Origin: Tetrahymena thermophila SB210
Taxonomy: Eukaryota > Ciliophora > Oligohymenophorea > Hymenostomatida > Tetrahymenidae
Direction of reading: 5' to 3'
Length of the DNA stretch: 64,000 bases
NCBI RefSeq assembly: GCF_000189635.1
Contig: NW_002476432.1
Location: forward strand, 62,001-126,000
Shown here: positions 26,873-39,128 of the stretch, piece after piece
Layout: each line of letters opens with the position of its first letter
Numbering within the stretch: position 1 is the first letter of the stretch
The notes under the pieces: generated by a model
Database searches by the model: none
The model's input: the letters and a program-made list of their open reading frames with translations, nothing else
What the model was told of the DNA's origin: nothing
Program-made: the position numbers and the translations under genes

Positions 26873-28495
26873 ATGGCAAAAGATTAAGAATCGTAGAAGA
26901 AACAGATAGTCATTATTTCTGATCCATTACCTGAAAAGACAAAATTCCCAAAATCGGGTTTTTGCAATGGAAGACTTAGGTTTAACCTTTTGATGAATAT
27001 TTCTGTGATTGGTTTTATTATAATACCCTTCTTTGTCCCTGTTATTTACTCTATAGGGATCGGATATTACTTTGCCTTTTAATGGTTAATATACTTTATG
27101 GTATACTTAATCAATACAATTAGACTTATGAGAGCATTTAAAAAGTAAATGAAGAAAGGATAAAAACAATAAAAACACGAAAATGAAGATATAAATTCTA
27201 CTCATACTAATTTGATAGATAGTGAAAACAATACAATAATAGATTAAACAGAATAAAAGTATAGATATAAATAAATTATGATGACATTTATTTATAAAGA
27301 ACCTATTGAGTTACTTTCTAACACATTGTTTAACTTGAGAGAAATGGAAGGATCTAATTAATTTATTGTTTCTGTTGGTTTTGAAGAAAGATCACCTGAT
27401 ATAGATAACAAAATTAAGTACTTGAATGAATAGTTTTCTGAGTCTTTTGAGGAGTTTATAATAACTATTCATCCATATGGAACTGAAGGAGAAATTCCTG
27501 GAAAGTGCTCTAACAGTAATTACCTTCAAAGAAAATTGGTGGCTTATTTAGAATAAACAAGAGAAAATTTCAATATTGAGGAGTATATGGTAACTAATTT
27601 CGACACAGACAGCAGATTTTAAAAGAACTATTTGAGAGTGCTAGAGAGCTAAATGGAAAAAACTTGCAAAAAACCTGAAGATATTCATGAAATTGTATGG
27701 TAACCTGTTATTTACTATAATTGGGACTTAAAAGCAAGAAGATTTTTTGTTAGAATTATTTCTTTGGTTAGAAATATGTTAATGATGGGAGCTTTAATTC
27801 CTTTTTAAATTAATGTTATGGGAATATTTTCTTTTTCTCTAAAATTATGTGTTACTGGTGGATACACTCACCCAACATATCAGATGGATGATGTTATTTG
27901 CTAGATAAGATGGTTTATAAAGAAGAAAAAGCCAATTAAAATAAAGTAATTATACACAGCAGCCATTTCAGGTCCTACAACGGGTAATTCCTTTTATGAA
28001 GAGTTAGTTGAGTGGGCAAGATAGATTAAAAGATGGACAATCGGAACGGCAGAAGTTTTTCACTATTACGTTGTAAAATCTAAGCATATCTAACCTAATT
28101 TAAAATTTACTGTTTGGGGATTCTTATATTTCAATTATTACTCTGTCTTTTTGATAGCATAAAACTTTTTTACAATAAGTTGTGCAGTTTGCTTTACTGT
28201 TTTAAAGTCAGATGAGCTTTCAGATCTTGAATTCTACTTAAGTATAGGACCTCTTGGTTTCTAATATGTCATATTTATATTAATGTTTACCATAAATGGA
28301 GCATCTCAATACATATTAGACCCAATTAGACCAAAAGAGAGCTTTAACATTATCTTAACATTAATTCACATCATCATAACTCCTTTTACTTAAATTGCTT
28401 CTGGTCTTGTTGCTTGTTATGGTATTTTCGAAGTTGCTTTTAGAGGTAAAAAAGTTTGTAATCATATTAGCTCTAAAAAAGATACTCTCAAATGA
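26873..28495 (+). CDS. Membrane GT2-family glycosyltransferase, copy 2
   Basis: Single frame of 540 residues from MAKDQESQKKQIVIISDPLP to SSKKDTLK, then TGA. It is collinear with copy 1 over its whole length: same two N-terminal helices, same FIYKEPIELLSNTL entry strand, NFDTDSRF (D-x-D near residue 243), YQMDDV in place of YQMEDI, QIKRWTIG near 382, and the same C-terminal membrane helices (e.g. FNIILTLIHIIITPFTQIAS). The copies differ mainly in the linker at ~75-140 and in charged surface residues, so both appear to be under purifying selection. The glutamate of the ED motif is replaced by aspartate (DD), which may affect acceptor or base chemistry. Same orientation and spacing suggest a tandem duplication; each probably has its own promoter. 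Confidence 0.85.
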
Positions 28496-28983
28496 ATAAA
28501 ACTAATAAACTATTAATTAACTCACTTATTTCTAATTAAAACCATATTTATATTTTTTATCTATTTAGTTAACAAACATTTTAAAAATATATTTCTAAAC
28601 GTTATTCTATTTTTAAATTTATTTAGAAATCCTTATCAAATTGCATCACTTTAAAATAAATAAAGCTAATTTTATTTTAATTATTCAAGAAAAACTAATC
28701 TTTATAAAAAAAATATTCAAATAAGTTATAAAAGCAATACTTTTATAAAATTGTTAAAACTAAATTGAAAAAATTTTATTTAAGTTATGAAAATAATTTT
28801 CAAAAAAGTTTTTTTTAAAACTAAAATCCATAAAAAATTTTTTTTTGGCCCATAATTTAAACGGCTGTTAATTAATGAGGATTTAGAGTATATAATTATG
28901 AAGAAAATATAATTTTATAAAAATAGATTTATTAATAAAATAAAATTTGTTACAAAAGATATTCTATATAAAATAACTAACAA
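28496..28983. other. Convergent intergenic spacer with conserved 3' flank of gene D
   Basis: AT-rich. The part at ~28905-28983 (tttataaaaatagatttatt...) is repeated near 50670 and 54400 at the 3' side of F1 and F2, which marks it as the 3' end of the duplicated D-type unit. Confidence 0.55.
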
Positions 28984-31900
28984 TCAAATTTTTAACACTT
29001 TTATTTACTTATTAGATATAGATTAATCTAAAATACTGCTAATATTGCAGTTCTCATCTGTTTTTCTTTTTTACAATGGGTTCATACTCCATTTTATCTT
29101 TTAATTCTTTTCAAAGCTTTTATTCAAAAGCTATATTTTTGCAGAAAGTTTAGTAAGTTCAGTGCTTTAGATCAAATCTTCTCTTCTACCACATTTTCTT
29201 CTCACTAGCTATACTAAAACATAAATTAAGACAGATATAGTTATTACTGAATAAATCATCATTAGAACTACAATTATTGTTGCTAAAGTTTTTTGGATAG
29301 AAATGTCACTCATGTTGATCATAACTCCTAAAACAGAAACGATAGACAAGAAAATAACCTCAGATGATATTAGAACATTATTACTAAGCTTATTAATGAA
29401 TATTTATTATTTGTAAGCAATGTAAATAAATACAACTTATGATGCACAAATAGACCAAATAGCATAGTTAAGGTGCTACTTGCTTCCAGTAATTATGATA
29501 CAGTAAATCAGCTTTCTCGCTTCAAAAATAACAAAATAGAACCTAGAGAATTTATGTTCTTAGTTAATTCCACTGCTTAAAATAGAAACAGCTGAGTCTT
29601 AATGGTCATTTCTATATACTCTCATAAACGAGTATCCGATGAAAAAGCTATATAATATTAAGAATATTCCAATAAAAGCCCAATCTATCATTCTTTGTTC
29701 AGCTATTTAGCATTAAAACAAAGTTATTAGCATGAAATTAGAGCTAATTTAAATCAAAAATAGGACTAAATTCCATCTAATGATATTCATGTATTTAAAA
29801 TGCTCTTTTGTTCTAATCTGGTATTAGTGGAATGCCTAAGCTACCAAAAAAATTAATACAATTAGACTAAGTGTGATAATACTGTTTGAAGCAAAGAATA
29901 TTCTATCTGCTAGCATTAATGCCTTTTCTGAATCATTTATAGGATATATGCTTTTATTTGAGCTTTACTCAAGAATTCTATTGACTTTTTAATTTGTATC
30001 AGAAGATGAAGATGGATATAATAATTTCTGCTGAAAAAGCGAATTCAAGTTGTATTTTGTATACGAGCTTAATACAGAAGCTTGAGAGCTGTAGGTCTGA
30101 TCTTGCCTTATATAGAAATTTCCTAACAATTGCATCAAACCTAGAGAATAAGAAATTCCTGGGATAAAGTTTGTCACAGTGGTGAAAGCTGTAATTGAAA
30201 ATTGAGCTACTCCAACTGCTGACTATGCATTTACTATTTATTTTGGTACCTAGTAAACATACTAACAGTCAGCCTAACCATTCTCTTCAAAATTAGGGAC
30301 GCATTTGCATGTATTATTTATTGGGTCAAATAACCTAGTATTAGAGGAACAAGAAGCACATTATGATGCACTTGGACCTGTACAAGTTTGACAACTTACA
30401 TCACAATTTTTAAAGGTATCGTCTTGCTTAACACAATTGTCCTAGGATGTACATACTTTACAACCTTCTTTGCATGGCAAATTGCAAATACCTAATGTAT
30501 TTGCAAACATTTTATTATCGCAATAAACACATTGTCCTAAATCATTTTATTTATAACCACTTTGACATTTAATGCAATAATTATTATTACATTAAGAGCA
30601 GTTCTACTACTTACATGCAAGGCATTAATTTTTCTATGTCTCTTTTTATAAGTAATGACCTTCTGGGCAAATACACGATGAACTGTTAGAATCTAATACT
30701 GATCCTTCAATACAAATATCACATTTTTCTGCAGATTTATTACAGGTTAGACAATTACTTGCTTTACAGACTTAACAATTTTAAAATGTATCTTTGATGT
30801 TATTATTGATTTCACTGCAAGATGTTCCTTATGGTTAATCAGGATAACACTTGTTATCATATAAAAATTATCCTTAAGAGCACTCAGTGCATTAGTTAGC
30901 AGTTTGAGAGCAATTAAAACAATTTTTATCACAATCCTTACAAATGTTATTTTTATCACAATAAACACCATTATTTGGTTATTACAAGCAGTTATTTTTG
31001 TAAAGATATTCACCTGATTAGCAACTAATACAATTTTATAGAGTTTGATCACATTTTTAGCAAGGCTGTTCTTTAAATTCACAACTTTAACAAACAAAAT
31101 TTATAGGATCACAATAAGAATTAGATGGTTACTATTCAAAGCACTAATTATCTATCAAAAATAATTTTTAGTTTGTAGTTTTAGAAAGTCCACATTCATC
31201 ACAAGAATTGGCATCGTTGCATTTAGAACAGCCTGTAATACAATTTGAGCATTTGTATTAATTTCCTGGATCAGAGTTGTCATTAAATGTACCAGAAGGA
31301 CATTTGCATTATTTAGATAAAGGTTCAAGTTGAAAATCTCCCTAACAATTTGTACAATCAGTATTATTAGGTCCTAAGCATTAAGAACATGAAGGATCAC
31401 AGTCAAAACAATTATTATCTTTGCAATAAGTTTTATCTGGTTACTTATTATAACATTAATCTTTATAGAGAAAATAATCTTTTTAGCATTAAGTGCATTT
31501 ATCTCCAGAAGAACATTCACTGCAACCTTATTAGCATTATTGGCAAATTTTAAAAATGTCTTGGTTAATGCAATAAGTATTAGGAGGTTAAGATGCTTAA
31601 CATTTATTATCAAATAGGTATTGATCTTGAGAACAAGCAGTACAATTTGGAGAATCTTTGCAAGCTAAGCAAGAAGGATTACAATCTTTGCAAACTTATT
31701 TATCATCACAATAAGTTTTATTTGGTTAGGAAACTGAGCAGATTCCATTATATAAATAACCTCCATTTTTGCAAGATGTACAATTGTTTTAATCTGGCCC
31801 ACTACAAGAACTGCACGTTAAATAACAATCTACGCAGATGTTGCTATTAGGATCACAATACGTTAATGGAGGTTAGTTAGGTAAGCACTAATTTTTATAT

Positions 31901-34900
31901 AAATATTTATTTGTTTAACTTTAATCACAACTAAGGCACTAGCTTGGCTAAGATCCTTGGCATTCCTAACAATTTGAATCACATTTATTACACTAGATAG
32001 AGCTTTTATTAGAAGTGTCAACAAAGTAACCAGATTAGCAACCACAAGAATTATCTGGTTTTAAAATAAGATTTTGGCAACTTAAACATTAATTAGAATT
32101 AGCCCCATTACAAGTCAAACAATTAATATAACATTTTTAACAAGTGTTATAAGAATCAAGAAAGAAGTTTGGCATACAATCTTTGCAAGAATTAGGACCT
32201 TCACAAGTATTACATCCTTAACTACATTGTTAACAAATTTTTTTATCATCACAGTATGTTTATGGTGGTTATTTTTCATAACATTAATTGTTAAACAAAT
32301 AGTTTGTACAACTTAAGCAGTTATTATTGTTTGGTCCACTACAAGTTTTGCAGGCAGCATCACAATTTGTGCACTTAGCAGCTGTTCCTGTTGAATTATC
32401 TATAAATTAATTGTCAGGACATACACAAGTGTTTTAAGGTGTCAAAGATAATCCATTAGCTGAATCACATTAGGTACAATTATTATTGCTAGGACCACTA
32501 CAAGCTTAGCAAGTTTAGTCACACTTGTTGCATTATTTTGTTGTAGAATCACAATAAGTGCCAGGAGGAGGAGTGTCATAGCAAGTGTTTTAGTATATGT
32601 AATTTTTACAGGTTAAACATTGGGTATCTAATGAGCCATTGCAAGTTTGGCAAGTTGGAGAACATTTTTAGCAAGTCTTATAATTATCTTCATAATATCC
32701 ATCATTGCATACGCATACCGTACTAACTAAACTTCTATTTTAAGAAGTATTGCACTAGGTACAGTTATTATTAGATGGTCCATTACAAGAACTGCATGAA
32801 GGATCACAATCTTAGCATGAATAATTTTAACAATATGTTGAATCAGGTTGAGTATTCACACAATTATCTAATTAATTTAAAAAAAAAAATTTAGTATATC
32901 AAGGTTTAAGAAAAAAATAATTAATTTTTTTTAATTTTTAATGTTGCTGAATTTAAAATTTTAGTTACTTAAATTTTGATAAAAAAATGTTTAATTTTGT
33001 TAAAAATTTCTATTAATCCATGCAATCAATAAAGGTATTTTCAGAAGCAAATTTATTTATTGCTCGTAAAAACTAAAAGAATTAATTTATATTAAGTATT
33101 TATTATATTATTTATAGTAAATTATATTATTTAATTTTAAAACAAATTACCTTTGTATAAAAATTGCCCTGATGGACAAGATGTACATTTTGATTAATCA
33201 TCCTTTTAGCATTCTTAGCAAAGATTATTACTACATGCAATGCAGCTGAAAAAATTTTAGTTTATTTCACAATAAACGCCTGAAGGTTTTTGAGCTTAAC
33301 AAGTATTTTTATATAGATACTACTGATCTGGGCAACTTATGCAATTTGTAGAGGTTTAAATGCAAGTTTTACAACTTGTATCACATTATTTACAATCAGT
33401 ATAGTTTATACAATAAGTACCTGGTAAAGGATTCTCATAACATTAATTTTAGTAGAAATAAATATTGTCTTTGCAACTTTAGCAGTTTTAGCTTGACCCA
33501 GAGCAAGAAAGACAATTTTTATCACAATCTTAGCACTGAAAATTTGAATTACAATAAGTCGAAGGGGGTTAAGAAGGTAAGCATTAGCTTTTATAGTAAT
33601 ATTTATTCTAAGAGGTTATATCACAAGAAGTACATGAGTTTTAGTCACCAGGAGTATCACATTCTTAGCAACTAGGGTCGCATTTTTAACAATAATAAAA
33701 TGTATTACCGTTTTAAGTAACAGATATGCAATATGTACCAGAAGGTTTTGTTTAAAGACAAGTCTTAGTTATGTTATTCAAATATTCATTACTTTAGCAT
33801 ACTATATCTAAGCATTAGTTTATATAGAGATATTTATCTGTTACGCAACTTTAGCAATTACTACTTTAACCAGAGCATGTAGAACAATTAACATCGCATT
33901 AATGACAAATAAAATTACCATCACAATATGTCGAAGGAGGTTATGAAGGTTAGCACTGATTATTATAAAAATATTTATTTGTAGAATTAATGTCACATGA
34001 TGTACAAGAGTTTGGATTTCCAGGTGCGCTGCATTCTTTACAACTTGGATCACATTTCTAGCAATAATAAAATGTGGAAGCATTCAAAGTTATTTGAGAG
34101 CATGAGGTACTAGGAGGTTATGATTAATCACAATTATTTGTATATGGATTCAAATACTAATTTGATAAACAGATCTTCGCTAAGCAATTATTTTAATATA
34201 AATAGCTATTAGCTTTACAGCTTTAGCAGTTATTACTAGAATTAGAGCAACTAGCGCAATAAGGATCGCAGCTATAGCAAATGAAATTACTATCACAATA
34301 TGTTGAAGATGGTTATGAAGATAAACATTAGTTTTAGTAATAGTATTTATTTGAAGTGTTTAAATTGCAAGATGTGCAAGATTTGGGGTTATTTGGAGAG
34401 TTGCATTCTTTACATGTTGGATCACATTTTTGGCAATTTTAGAATGTTTAATCATTCACTGTTTATACTTAACAGAAAGTACTTGTAGGTTTTTATTAAT
34501 CGCAAGTGTTTGTGAAAGGATTCAAATACATATTACTTAGGCAGTCAGTGCAAAAATTTGGAAAGCCGTCTTTGCAGCCATAGCAATTATCATTGCATTT
34601 TTAACATATAGTAATAGTAGTTGAATAGAGAAGTTTAGTATTTGCAGGATTAGTGTTGTAGTGATGGTCCACAGAATTACAAGATTTAACACAAGCATTG
34701 TAGGTTGAATTTAAAAACATTGTGTATCCGCTTTAACATGTTTTAAGAGTAAAAGCCATCCAAATACCATTTATCATATTCACTTTATACCCATTCCATG
34801 TAAAATAATTTAAAACTACTTATTTATTTATTGCTTCAGGAGTTTATCCACTCAAAATTTTTATTCCAAAATAACCTTTAGATATAAGACTAAAATCTTT

Positions 34901-35635
34901 TAACCCAAAAAAAACTGGAGATTTGTCTATTTAAGCAGAAGTTTTCCATGATACTGTATTAGATCCACCAATATTCTGACCTTAAGTATCAAAATTCATA
35001 TAATATTAGTATAACTAACCTATATCTGTATATGAATTTTAATAAATTATAACAAAGTTTAAGTAAACAGTTGGAACATTAGAATTTGTAAATTATATTT
35101 TATAGTTTCTGCTATCAATTTTAGTTAAAGCATATTATAGTTTTAAATTACTCCAATCAGTTCCTTTAAATCCATAAATAAAAGCAGCAATTTGCAAGAT
35201 ATCTTGTGTTCCTGTTATAGTTGTAGCTACTCCAGAAGAAAGCTGCTTTTGTTGAACATCAATATTAGGATCATCAATTGCGAGTATATTAAATCCTAAT
35301 TAAGAAATAGTACATCCTATAGATTATAATTTATAACTAAGTTTTGTTTTCGTTAAATTATTAGTTGTTAGTAAAAATCCTTGCTAACTATCATTATCAC
35401 TATTATAAGTGCTTAAAGAATAAACAATTTTGGGGATATTTTAAAACTTTCCTTAAGATATATCAAAATCATAATTTCTTTATTCATCTTAACCTAATTT
35501 AGAACTATCCCATATCTATTACTCAAATTTTATGAACACTTTATCTGACTATATGATATTGTATTATTGTTTTGTTTAATATATTAGGTTAATGAAATAT
35601 AGAATAAAAAGAAATTAATTTTTGAAAAACTTCAT
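28984..35635 (-). CDS. Gene D: very large Cys-rich multi-pass membrane protein
   Basis: The start MKFFKNQFLFILYFINLIYQ is signal-like, and an in-frame ATG lies two codons upstream at 35641. The phase-1 intron is 33150-32868 (283 nt). Spliced length is 6369 nt (2122 residues). The beta-rich domain (~30-295) opens IQSDKVFIKFEQQIWDSS. Cysteine repeats fill residues ~297 to ~1700, far more than in A, B or E2. After SYSLGLMQLLGNFYIRQDQT comes the membrane region (from ~1820, SLIVLIFLVAQAFHQYQIRT) with about six hydrophobic segments. The tail carries KIKWSMNPLQKRKTDENCNI and ends KQIKVLKI, then TGA. The tail and membrane region are nearly the same as in E2. The N-terminal part is closest to F1 and F2, so D looks like the parent or sister of both. 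Surface exposure is inferred from signal peptide and topology; the ligand is unknown. Confidence 0.85.
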
Positions 35636-38448
35636 TTGCATCTTAGTTTTGGGTACAAAGTATTGTTTGAAAAATAAATTAATTATTAAATTTAGAATGA
35701 CAAAAGATGTTAGTTCTATTCATAAAATAAAAAATCATGTCAAAAACATAGTTTTTATTAATTTTTTTAGAATAATCAAATTTTGCCTAAATTCAAATTT
35801 TGTTATCAAGAGAATTGCATAAAAAAAGACTTAATATTATTGATTAATATCAAATATAAATAATATTATTTATTTATCCTCTCCCAAACCACCTTTGTAT
35901 TTAAAAAGTTAATTACTGTCTCCAATTTAAATTTTATTAAGTTAATCAAAAATGGATAAAAATCATAGTTTTTTAAATACAAATTATGCAAAATTAAAGC
36001 CAAAAACTTTTTAAGATATTTTATAATATTGAACGAATATCCATTATTACTTTCCAAAATATATAAAATAAGAGTAATTATTTTTTATATATTGTACTTA
36101 AATAAAAGAAAAATTATAATCCGATAAATTTGATTTTTTATTACACTGAACCTATTTTAAAGCAAAATGAAGTTAATAAAGAGACAGCTATTTATTTCTA
36201 ACTCATCTTGATAGAAACAAGAAATTAGTTAAAACAAATAAAAAAACGTACAAATCAAAATATCAAATACTTTCTACACATAAAATTCATATTTGCTTTA
36301 TTGGATGCATATATTATTTATTTTTAAAGGAAGAATATGATCTTTTTAATTTAATCTTTAGCGATAATTAAATGCGAATATTTGTTTTGAAGACAGATTC
36401 AACGAGTTACACTTGATTTAAAAACAAGTATATTAGCAAGTTGATAAAGGATAAAACATAGAGAAGTTTTTAGAAAATTAATGATACTTCCTTTATTTAA
36501 TTACAAATAAATTAATGTACCACTTCTAATTAATTGTGAAAGAATTTCAATAGATTATCTAATCTTTTGATTATAAATAAGCAGTAAAATCATAAAGATA
36601 CTAAATTAATCTTAAAGCAAACGCATAAGACAATATTGTTTTGTATTTATAGGTGGTCATAATATTTATACTCTTGACATCATCAGCATACTTACAAAAT
36701 TCATATTTAATTATCATTTATTAGCTTAAAATAGGAATAATTAATAATAAAATCTGTAGAATTTTAGATTATAATAATTATTTTTCATCAAAATTAACAA
36801 ATTAGAATTCTAAATTAAAATGATGAAGGTGTTCATGATAAAATAGTTGATTTATTTGATTGGGAAACTATTAAACAATTTAAGTTGATTTTTCTTCTAT
36901 TTGACTATGATCTATTTTAACTTACTTTTGTTTCTTGAGTTAATAAAGTCCTATTGTTACAGATTAATATCTTTTAAAGCTGAGTAAAAGTAATTCGCTT
37001 TTATCAGATATTTGGTAAATATAATTTAAAAATTGATTAATAATATTATCTGGGTATAAATTTATACTAAATCTGCGCTTATATTTGTGTTTTATTCAAG
37101 TGGTTTTCATTTCCTTCTTTAGATTTTTCAAAAACTTAAAATGCTTCAATAACCAAGTAGCTGAATAAATTTACAGAAATATCAAAGCGAATTTTCCGTC
37201 TTTACCAAGTATTATAAGTAATCTGACGTAAATGATGAAATTCTTGGCTATATATTAATTAAATTTAAGCTTCTATCATTTTGAATGAAATTCAACAAAA
37301 TTTATGTGGTGTAAATATTATCTAAAATCGCTCACATGATCAAATTATTAAAATAAAATATAAACGTCATATAATATCTCGCTCGTTTATAATAATTATA
37401 AAGAACATATAAAAAACTTATTTTATTTTATTTACACAAGCAGCTATAATCTATCAATTTTTTAAATTCATTTCTAAATCATTAAAATTAAAGGTCAGAA
37501 AAATATTACTTCTTTTTCAAATCTTAATTTTAGGGAAAAAAAAATCAATACATTTAAAATAATTAATAGGTAATTAATGTTACTAAAAATTGTTCTATTT
37601 AGAACTTATTTTCCTTCCAATTTGAGCTAAAATATTAGCAATAAAATTTAAAAAAGTATTTATATCTATATAAATTTTATTTATTTGTTAAAATATCTTC
37701 TTTAAATAATTAAAACAAATAATAACATTTTCACTACACTGCAAGTTATCAATTAAATTCTTTAAAAAATAATATTATATATTTATCTAAAATAAATGAA
37801 TAATATAAAGTGAATTTTCAATATTAAGAGAAATAAATGAGATTAAAAATAATATATAATACATTATATTATTAATTTGAAACATGTATAGATAATCATA
37901 ATATTATTTTTATTTATTTAATTATTAATTTTTTTGAATTAAAATCTATAATTAATCTAATATATTTAAATTTTATGTAGAAAAACTCTTAAAGATCTTA
38001 CAGAAAATTATAGTAACAAATAAAATAAAAACAAATAGTACATTTATGATTGAGTTTCTAAAAATACTCTTAGCTTTAATTACATAAATTAATAAATTAG
38101 TTATATCTATGAATTATATTAAAGATTTATAAAATAAGTAATATTTACATAAATAGAACCTTTTTTTGTTATAAATCTAAATAATTTTTCCTTGCGTTCT
38201 AGCTGATTTTTTATGGTTTGTTAAACGTTTTCAATTTATCTTATTAAATTAATTAGATATTTTCAATGGTTTTTACTGTAATATAACTATTTTTCAAGCT
38301 AAATTTTTGTAATAAAAAAAGTATTAAATTAGATATTTATTTTATCAATCTAACAAATTTTCAGTCATTTATTTTATTTATTTGAAAAGATATTGAAAAA
38401 TAACTTCAAATAAGATATTTTGTATTTATTTTTTTGTACTTCTTTTAG
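35636..38448. other. Long intergenic region upstream of gene D
   Basis: The first ~400 bp (to ~36060) are conserved upstream of F1 and F2 and are likely the promoter region. The rest is AT-rich with no convincing exon. Confidence 0.5.
35873..35889 (-). promoter_or_regulatory. Conserved upstream element of D-type genes (tatcctctcccaaac)
   Basis: This pyrimidine-rich core is retained about 240 bp upstream of the D start and about 415 bp upstream of F1 (53202-53216) and F2 (56439-56453). A second conserved block, gttaattactgtctccaatt, follows on its distal side. It stands out against the AT-rich background. Retention in all three copies may only reflect common descent of the flank. It is not seen upstream of E1 or E2. 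Confidence 0.35.
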
Positions 38449-38935
38449 TGTTTGTTTTAAAATAGCTAAATAAGGCTTAAAATATTGCTTGAGCTATTAT
38501 TAAAAATTTTATAATATTAAAGTTAAATCTATTATATATGATCAAAAAGTAATTACCATAATTCCTCTAAAAGACACAGAGGTTATGCAAAAATACTTAA
38601 ATTTAGAGTAATTTTTGCATAACTTTAAGGATTAGAAAGCCGAATTTCATAAATCAAGCAGAGGTTGGGTTTAGGTCTGGTGCAATTCACTTTTGAATGT
38701 AACAAATTATTTTTAAACAGAACAATTCTAAAAAAATAATTCAATAGCCTTTATAACATTTCTTAAATTTTTATTGGTTATTCTTTACATATGTATTTTC
38801 TATCTGAATTTAATCAAAATTAATTTTCGCTTCCAAAATATAAATAAACTTTAAAAATATTAAAATTCTTTAATGAAAATAAGATAAAATTTATTTTATA
38901 CTTAATTTACATATTTTAATTAGAATATTTATTGA
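38449..38935 (+). other. Coding-like open stretch, orphan exon or decayed gene
   Basis: After a TTCTTTTAG acceptor-like sequence, 161 codons run to TGA. The middle looks coding: SVCFKIAKQGLKYCLSYYQK, VITIIPLKDTEVMQKYLNLE, QFLHNFKDQKAEFHKSSRG, then WVQVWCNSLLNVTNYFQ and a hydrophobic stretch. Local GC rises around 38660-38700. No upstream exons or family could be assigned. The last ~60 bp overlap the start of the duplicated E block (38872), so its 3' end may have been replaced when that block was inserted. Confidence 0.3.
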
Positions 38936-39128
38936 GATAATAATTTTAAAAATAGAAACATGTAAGTAAATATATTTTTATGTAATTCAATTCTCTCAAA
39001 AAAAATTATAAATCCTGTGTAATCATTTTTTTATCAAAATTATGAATTAGTTGAAATCATTTTTTTATGAAAATTATTTTATTTCACCCTACAATAGAAT
39101 AAATTTTTTTTAAAGTTTTTTTCAATAA

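Noticed and set aside
38582..38623. 13-bp perfect inverted repeat GTTATGCAAAAAT / ATTTTTGCATAAC, as a ncRNA or terminator
   Set aside because: It lies inside a coding-like frame (MQKYLNLEQFLHN), and an AT-rich stem alone is weak evidence for an RNA.
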